NCBI GenBank assembly: GCA_002300355.1
Contig: NSGV01000001.1
Span: 1,984,001-2,048,000, forward strand
Length of the DNA stretch: 64,000 nucleotides
Direction of reading: 5' to 3'
Source of the DNA: Streptomyces sp. TLI_235
GTDB taxonomy: Bacteria > Actinomycetota > Actinomycetes > Streptomycetales > Streptomycetaceae
The notes beneath the pieces were generated by a model. That model was not told the DNA's origin, did not search any database, and saw only the letters and a list, made by a program, of their open reading frames with translations. This document shows positions 58,481 through 64,000 of the stretch, piece after piece (position 1 is the stretch's first letter; each line of letters opens with the position of its first letter). Both the position numbers and the translations under genes were made by a program.

Positions 58481-59158
58481 TCAGAGCAGCCCGGACTGCC
58501 GGACGGTGATGTTCAGCCGCCCGACCAGGCCGAGCGCCGGATCGGCGGTGCCGGGCAGGGTCTTCACCACCCCGTGGTAGGCGAAGCGGGACGGGCCGCC
58601 GAAGACGAACAGGTCACCGCTGCGCAGTTCCAGGTCGGTCCAGGGCCGGGTGCGGGTCTCGCTGTTGCCGAGCCGGAAGACGCAGCTGTCGCCGAGCGAG
58701 AGGGAGACCACGGGGGCGTCGACGCGCTCCTCCTTGTCCTTGTGCAGGCCCATCCTGGCGCCGTGCGGGTAGTGGTTGACCACGGCGACGTCGGGCGCGT
58801 AGCCGGCGGCGCCGGGTACGGCGGCGAGCCCGTCCGGCCCGTACGCGGCGGCGACGGCGCGACCGGCGAGTTCGCCGAGTTCGGGCGGGAAGGGCTTGAC
58901 CGGGGCGCCGTCGCCGTCGACGACGGTCCGCGCGTAGCCGTACGGGTACCAGTGCCAGCCGAGGCAGACGGTGTGCACGGACATCAGGCCGCCGGTGGGC
59001 ATCCGGACGGTCCGCATCCCGGCGGGCGGCCGGGCCCAGGCGTGGCAGGCCTCGACGAGCGCGCGCTGCTCGGCGGCGTCCAGCCAGTCGGGCAGGTGCA
59101 CGGCGCCGGGCGCCGGTTCGGCAGGCTCACGCGGGAACGGGAGGGGATCGCCGGTCAT
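58481..59158 (-). CDS. alkB: AlkB-like 2-oxoglutarate/Fe(II) dioxygenase
   Basis: A 225-aa AlkB family enzyme for oxidative dealkylation of DNA bases. Iron ligands are in GARMGLHKDKEE (His-x-Asp) and the distal His of RFAYHGVVKTLPG; the 2-oxoglutarate Arg is in GRLNITVRQSG. NHYPHGARMG precedes the HxD as in E. coli AlkB. ATG 59158 begins the homology; the longer open frame to 59263 is rejected. Confidence 0.93.
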   Translation of the reverse strand: MTGDPLPFPREPAEPAPGAVHLPDWLDAAEQRALVEACHAWARPPAGMRTVRMPTGGLMSVHTVCLGWHWYPYGYARTVVDGDGAPVKPFPPELGELAGRAVAAAYGPDGLAAVPGAAGYAPDVAVVNHYPHGARMGLHKDKEERVDAPVVSLSLGDSCVFRLGNSETRTRPWTDLELRSGDLFVFGGPSRFAYHGVVKTLPGTADPALGLVGRLNITVRQSGLL

Positions 59159-59381
59159 ACGGCCATCCTCCCAGCCGCCCGGGCCTGCGCGGCCGGGTGC
59201 GGGCGGCGAGGTGCGGGCGAGGTACCGGCGGAGGGGCGCTGATCGGGGGCAGCGGCCGGCCACTCCCCCGGATCGACATGCGGCGCTCCGGCCGGCGGCT
59301 CACGCTGGTCGGGGAGCCGACCCCGCCCCGCCCCGCCCGCGGCGCACCGTCTGCGCCGCTCCGCGCCCCGAAGGAGCCGGC

Positions 59382-60185
59382 ATGAGCAGGCTGGACTTCG
59401 CCGTCGTCGACCTTCCCGAGTCGTCGCTGCACAAGACCGCGGTGCTGATCGTCGGCGCGCACGGGACGATGCTGGTGGACACCGGCTTCACCCGTTCGGA
59501 CGGGCGGCGGCTGGCGCAGCTGGTCCAGGGGATGGACCGGCCGCTCACCACCGTGGTGGTCAGCCACGGCGACCCGGACTTCTACTTCGGCACCGAGGAG
59601 GTGCAGAACGCCTTCCCGGAGGCCCGGTTCCTGGCGCATCCGCTGGTGATCGAGCACATCGCCCGGACGTACCCGGAGAAGCTGTCGACCTGGGCGCAGC
59701 TGGGCAGTGAGCTGCCGACCCGGCCGCCGCGGCTGCAGCCGCTGGACGGTGACGTGATCGAGTTCGAGGGGCACCGTTTCGAGGTGCGCGGCTTCGAGCC
59801 GAAACTGCCGGACCGGCACTTCCTCTGGGAGCACCGCAGCCGGCTGCTGCTCGGCGGTGTCGCCCTGTACCAGGGGCTGCACGCCTGGACGGCGGACACC
59901 CCGGGCCCGGACCTGCGGGCCTCCTGGATCGACCAGCTGGACGCGATGGAGGCGCTCGATCCGCTGACGGTGGTGGCCGGGCACCGCATGCCCGGCGTCA
60001 CACCGGACGCCGGCGCGATCACCTACACCCGGGACTACCTCAAGGCCTTCGAGCGGGAGGTGGGCAAGGCCGAGGACGCGGCCGCGGCGGAGGAGGCGCT
60101 GCTGCGGCTCTACCCGGACGCCGGGCTGAAGCTGGCCGTCCGGCTCGGCACCCAGGTGGCGAAGGGCGAACTCGCCTGGGACTGA
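59382..60185 (+). CDS. MBL-fold metallohydrolase, variant metal motif
   Basis: A 267-aa metallo-beta-lactamase-fold protein (AVLIVGAHGTMLVDTGFTRS at the start, VVAGHRMPG near 195). The signature H-x-H-x-D-H is changed to SHGDPDFYFG: the first His and the Asp remain, while the second His is Asp and the final His is Tyr. The subgroup 'MBL fold, SHxDxDH/FxFG' does occur in bacteria, so it may bind metal differently. ATG 59382 follows AAGGAG. Substrate unknown. Confidence 0.82.
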   Translation: MSRLDFAVVDLPESSLHKTAVLIVGAHGTMLVDTGFTRSDGRRLAQLVQGMDRPLTTVVVSHGDPDFYFGTEEVQNAFPEARFLAHPLVIEHIARTYPEKLSTWAQLGSELPTRPPRLQPLDGDVIEFEGHRFEVRGFEPKLPDRHFLWEHRSRLLLGGVALYQGLHAWTADTPGPDLRASWIDQLDAMEALDPLTVVAGHRMPGVTPDAGAITYTRDYLKAFEREVGKAEDAAAAEEALLRLYPDAGLKLAVRLGTQVAKGELAWD

Positions 60186-60243
60186 CCCGGCCACGGCCGG
60201 CCACCGGAAGGAACGGCCGCGCGGGCAGCCGGGGAGCGAGCGC

Positions 60244-60679
60244 TCAGGGCCGACGGTCGAGCAGGCCGATCCGCCGGGCACAGCCGGACCAGGCCTGCCA
60301 GCCCTGCAGGCGGCGGATCTCCTCGGCCACGGTGGTCTGTGCGGCCCGGTCGGCGAGGTCGGGGCGCGGGGCGTACTGCAGGCCGCCGGCCTCCTGCCAG
60401 GTGGCGGACAGGATCTGCAGGCCGCCGTAGTAGCCGTTGCCGGTGTCGGCCTGCCAGTCGCCGCCGCTCTCGCAGTCGGCGAGGGCGTCCCGGACGGCCT
60501 CGGGCGCGGGGGTGCCGACGTCGGCGGCAGGGCCCGTCGGCCGCGCCGCGGGCGAGGGCCGGACCGGCGATCGGCTGGGCGGCCGGAGCGGCGATCGGAC
60601 GGGCGGTCGGGGCCGCGGTCAGAGCCGCCGTCAGCAGCGGCGCGGACGCGGGCCCCGCGGCGTTTCGGGCACCCAGCAC
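60244..60679 (-). pseudogene. Rpf/transglycosylase-like secreted protein, frameshifted
   Basis: The 3' part reads ADCESGGDWQADTGNGYYGG, then LQILSATWQEAGGLQYAPRP and ends IGLLDRRP at 60244. That is a resuscitation-promoting-factor domain, with the catalytic Glu in CESG. Its frame has a stop upstream (near 60628) and no start codon. The Ala/Pro-rich leader (PLLTAALTAAPTARPIAAPA), which looks like a signal peptide region, is in another frame from 60679, so a shift near 60525-60535 is needed. Either a pseudogene or a sequence error. The intact paralogue follows at 60834. Confidence 0.72.
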
Positions 60680-60833
60680 CCGACGCTGGGCGGGGGAACG
60701 CGCGGACGCCCGCCGGTCGCCGCCCGTCCGGGGGGTACGGGGCGGCGGCCGGCGGGCGTCCGCGGGTCCGGGGGCGCAGCTGGGGCGCCCCCGGGCGCTG
60801 GTGGGGCGGCGGATGTCACCGCCGTTCCGGGTG

Positions 60834-62154
<1,321 letters not shown>

Positions 62155-63063
62155 TTGCCGCGCATGCTCGAAGTCAGCGACGACGTACGAACCGAGATCG
62201 GAGACGACGAGGCAGACCGGCTTCTCGCCGGCGCCCACGCCCCGGACGCCTATGACTGCACCTCGTGCCGGGCCCCCGGCGACTCGCTGCGCGAGCCCAC
62301 CAGCACGGTTCTCTTCATCGGCGACGAGACGGCGGTCCTCGCCTTCGCCCACGCCCGCTGCGTGCCCTCCCAGGTCGTGCCGGTGGACGAGGACCAGCTG
62401 CTCGGCGCCGTCCGCTCGATCAGCCAGGCACAGGGCGGCGTCGGCGCGCCCGCGCCCGCCCCGGCGTACGCCGCCCCCGGCACACCCGACGGCTACACCG
62501 TCCCCGGGATGCCCGACGGCGCCGCCTGGGCCGCCCCGACCGCGCCCGCCCCGGCCCCGCAGCCGCAGGCCCCGGCCGGCCCGGGCACCCAGCCCGCCGT
62601 GCTCGGCGTCACCTGCGGCCTGGTGCTCTGCGGGGACACCCCGTACGCGGCGCTGGTGGTGGAGCCCACCGGGCCGATCGCCCGGCCCGGCAGCGGCTCG
62701 GCGGAGGACGAGTTCCTCTCGCTGCTCACCGACCACGGCTTCCAGCTGGTGCAGTCGGTGGACCGGGCGCCGAGCCGCCCGCTCACCGGTTGGTCGGTGC
62801 TGATGGCGATGGGCCAGCTGCACGCGATCCTGCAGCCCTCGGCGAGCGGCGGCAGCGCCGCCTGGTGGCAGGCCCACCAGCCGCTGCAGGTCACCGAGGC
62901 CTGGCGGGCCGCGGTCGCCCGCCGCTCCGAGGTGATCATGTACGCGGTGCCGGCCGGCACCATCGGCCGCCAGCCCCGCGAGGACCTGCTGCGGATGGCC
63001 CTCGACCGGGCGGTCGGGCACGGCGTGCTGGCGGCCGGAATGCTGCCGCTGGCCGGCACCTGA
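62155..63063 (+). CDS. Conserved Streptomyces-type hypothetical protein (302 aa)
   Basis: TTG 62155 follows GGAGGAG; ATG 62164 is an alternative. The N-terminal part has a two-Cys AYDCTSCRAPGD and FIGDETAVLAFAHARCV, which may be a small zinc-binding unit. After a Pro/Ala linker (about 100-150) the C-terminal domain reads VLGVTCGLVLCGDTPYAALV and HAILQPSASGGSAAWWQAHQ. I recognise the type as a conserved streptomycete protein of unknown function. Confidence 0.75.
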   Translation: MPRMLEVSDDVRTEIGDDEADRLLAGAHAPDAYDCTSCRAPGDSLREPTSTVLFIGDETAVLAFAHARCVPSQVVPVDEDQLLGAVRSISQAQGGVGAPAPAPAYAAPGTPDGYTVPGMPDGAAWAAPTAPAPAPQPQAPAGPGTQPAVLGVTCGLVLCGDTPYAALVVEPTGPIARPGSGSAEDEFLSLLTDHGFQLVQSVDRAPSRPLTGWSVLMAMGQLHAILQPSASGGSAAWWQAHQPLQVTEAWRAAVARRSEVIMYAVPAGTIGRQPREDLLRMALDRAVGHGVLAAGMLPLAGT

Positions 63064-63181
63064 GCCGACCGGCGGGCACCCCCAGCTGCACCCGGCGGCA
63101 CCCGGCCGGCACCCGCGGGAATGGCACAGGCCTGGCCGCGGAACCCCGCATCCCCGGGCGGCCTCGCTCGTTGGCCCTCAC

Positions 63182-63772
63182 GTGTACAGCTACGACGTCG
63201 CCCCGACCACCCGCCCGTCCGCCGGCCGCACCATCCCGGGCATGCGCCCCTCGTACGACGCGGACCTGCCCGTCTCACCGACCCCGATCTACGACTCGCT
63301 GTACTCCGAGTACCGGAGACTCTTCAGGGCCCTGCCCGGCGACCGGACGGACGAGGAGCAGCTGCGGTTCAAGGGCTTCGGCGGGTCGGGCGGGTTCGGC
63401 GGGTCCTCGGCCGCGTCGTACCCGCAGCACCAGGTGTTCGAGACGTACGCGGGGCACGCGCAGGGCACGCCGCAGTTCGTCCCGGAGGGCCGGGCGGCGG
63501 CCGGGCAGCACGGCGGCCGGGGGCACGGGGCCGAGCAGCACCAGCAGGGCCGGTCGGCGGCCCAGCCGGTCACCGTCGGCCACCAGGCCGGGCACCCGTC
63601 CGTCGGCCACGCGGCCACGGGGCACACCGCGGGGCACCCCGTCGGCGGCACCGGCCAGGGCTGGGTCGCCGCCGGCTACCTGGGGCATCAGGCGGCCGCG
63701 GCCACCGGCGGGGGCCGCCACCGCTCACTGCTCTCGCTGCCGCCGGGGCGCTCCGCCGAGCAGGTGCTCTGA
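63182..63772 (+). CDS. DUF6643-like hypothetical protein (196 aa)
   Basis: GTG 63182 gives YSYDVAPTTRPSAGRTIPGM, then TPIYDSLYSEYRRLFRALPG with a Gly/Ser region and a long His/Gly/Gln-rich low-complexity tail (GHQAGHPSVGHAATGHTAGH), ending RSLLSLPPGRSAEQVL. The conserved N-terminal Y-x-S-L-Y-x-E-Y-R-R-L-F core is typical of a streptomycete-specific family (DUF6643 as I recall). Function unknown. Confidence 0.72.
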   Translation: MYSYDVAPTTRPSAGRTIPGMRPSYDADLPVSPTPIYDSLYSEYRRLFRALPGDRTDEEQLRFKGFGGSGGFGGSSAASYPQHQVFETYAGHAQGTPQFVPEGRAAAGQHGGRGHGAEQHQQGRSAAQPVTVGHQAGHPSVGHAATGHTAGHPVGGTGQGWVAAGYLGHQAAAATGGGRHRSLLSLPPGRSAEQVL

Positions 63773-63784
63773 GGCGGCACGGAA

Positions 63785-63832
63785 CGACGGCCGGGGCCGG
63801 GCAGCATTCGCGCTGCCCGGCCCCGGCCGTCG
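63785..63832. terminator. Bidirectional terminator between convergent genes
   Basis: A perfect 21-bp stem (63785-63805 with 63812-63832) around ATTCGC, between the DUF6643-like gene and der. Confidence 0.85.
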
Positions 63833-63862
63833 TCGTCGGTGTCCCCGCTGCTTCGTGCGGCG

Positions 63863-64000
63863 TTACTTCTTGCGGCGCTTCTCGCGCACCCGGACGGAGA
63901 TGGAGATCGGGGTGCCCTCGAAGCCGAACTCCTCGCGCAGCCGGCGCTCGATGAAGCGGCGGTAGCCGGCCTCCAGGAAGCCGGAGGCGAACAGCACGAA
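63863..64000 (-). CDS. der: GTPase Der (EngA), C-terminal end (5' part outside window)
   Basis: The last 45 residues read [20 protein letters not shown], then [20 protein letters not shown]. This is the KH-like C-terminal domain of the ribosome-assembly GTPase Der, with the hallmark [13 protein letters not shown] end. The stop is at 63863-63865 and the gene continues past the window edge. Confidence 0.92.
   Translation of the reverse strand, partial: FVLFASGFLEAGYRRFIERRLREEFGFEGTPISISVRVREKRRKK

Overview
This window is a high-GC actinobacterial chromosome segment, almost certainly from a member of the Streptomycetaceae (Streptomyces or Kitasatospora type). GC-rich wobble bases, many GTG and TTG starts, ATGA/GTGA/TGATG gene overlaps, Rpf/LysM secreted proteins, a WhiB-like protein and an integrative element of the pSAM2 kind all point there. 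The species cannot be fixed from sequence alone.

Region A (1-18422) is a catabolic island. It holds PucR-, LysR-, XRE-cupin- and IclR-type regulators, a beta-oxidation set (acyl-CoA dehydrogenase, thiolase, FadB-like fusion), and an operon for aromatic-ring attack: Rieske dioxygenase alpha and beta, ferredoxin, ferredoxin reductase, cis-dihydrodiol dehydrogenase, C-C bond hydrolase, 2-keto-4-pentenoate hydratase and an acyl-CoA synthetase. The ring-cleaving extradiol dioxygenase and the aldolase/acetaldehyde dehydrogenase pair are absent. The left part is scarred. A phenol hydroxylase beta subunit is cut off and joined to the tail of a second XRE-cupin regulator, followed by the tail of a second IclR gene, so the regulator boundary seen intact at 8.3-9.8 kb once existed twice. 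A frameshifted 2,4-dienoyl-CoA reductase tail lies after fadB.

Region B (18427-22366) is an insertion hot spot. An IS21-type element (istB, frameshifted istA) abuts gene remnants, and a 1377-bp IS701-type element with a CTAG target duplication splits one of those remnants.

Region C (22922-53820) is a complete integrative element of about 30.9 kb in a tRNA-Pro(GGG) gene, bounded by a 43-bp direct repeat of the tRNA 3' end. Its right half is the backbone: Spd-type spread proteins, FtsK-like conjugative translocase, WhiB-like protein, SSB, primase-polymerase, AAA-type helicase/ATPase, an iteron-rich 35-bp inverted repeat (candidate origin), excisionase and tyrosine integrase. The middle is the regulatory module: tandem-domain GntR, HD phosphohydrolase, Nudix hydrolase and HTH-DUF5919. 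The left half is cargo that looks like a defence island: a NaeI-like restriction endonuclease with Vsr and C5-methyltransferase; a second C5-methyltransferase divergent from an HNH nuclease; an unrecognised 674-aa protein translationally coupled to a GIY-YIG-like protein; an EVE-like/PD-(D/E)XK protein; and a low-GC, TTA-containing gene pair of unknown function. An IS5-type element with a passenger gene has landed beside that pair.

Region D (53821-64000) is ordinary chromosome: MFS exporter, DUF2804 and DUF1684 proteins, acyl-CoA thioesterase II, AlkB-like dioxygenase, MBL-fold hydrolase, two Rpf-type secreted proteins (one frameshifted), two Streptomyces-type conserved hypotheticals, and the 3' end of the GTPase gene der.

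The best candidates for undescribed biology are the 674-aa/GIY-YIG pair with its EVE-PD-(D/E)XK neighbour, the AT-rich TTA-codon pair, and the cis-acting repeats of the element: the 188-bp cruciform, two tra-flanking repeat arrays and the iteron inverted repeat.
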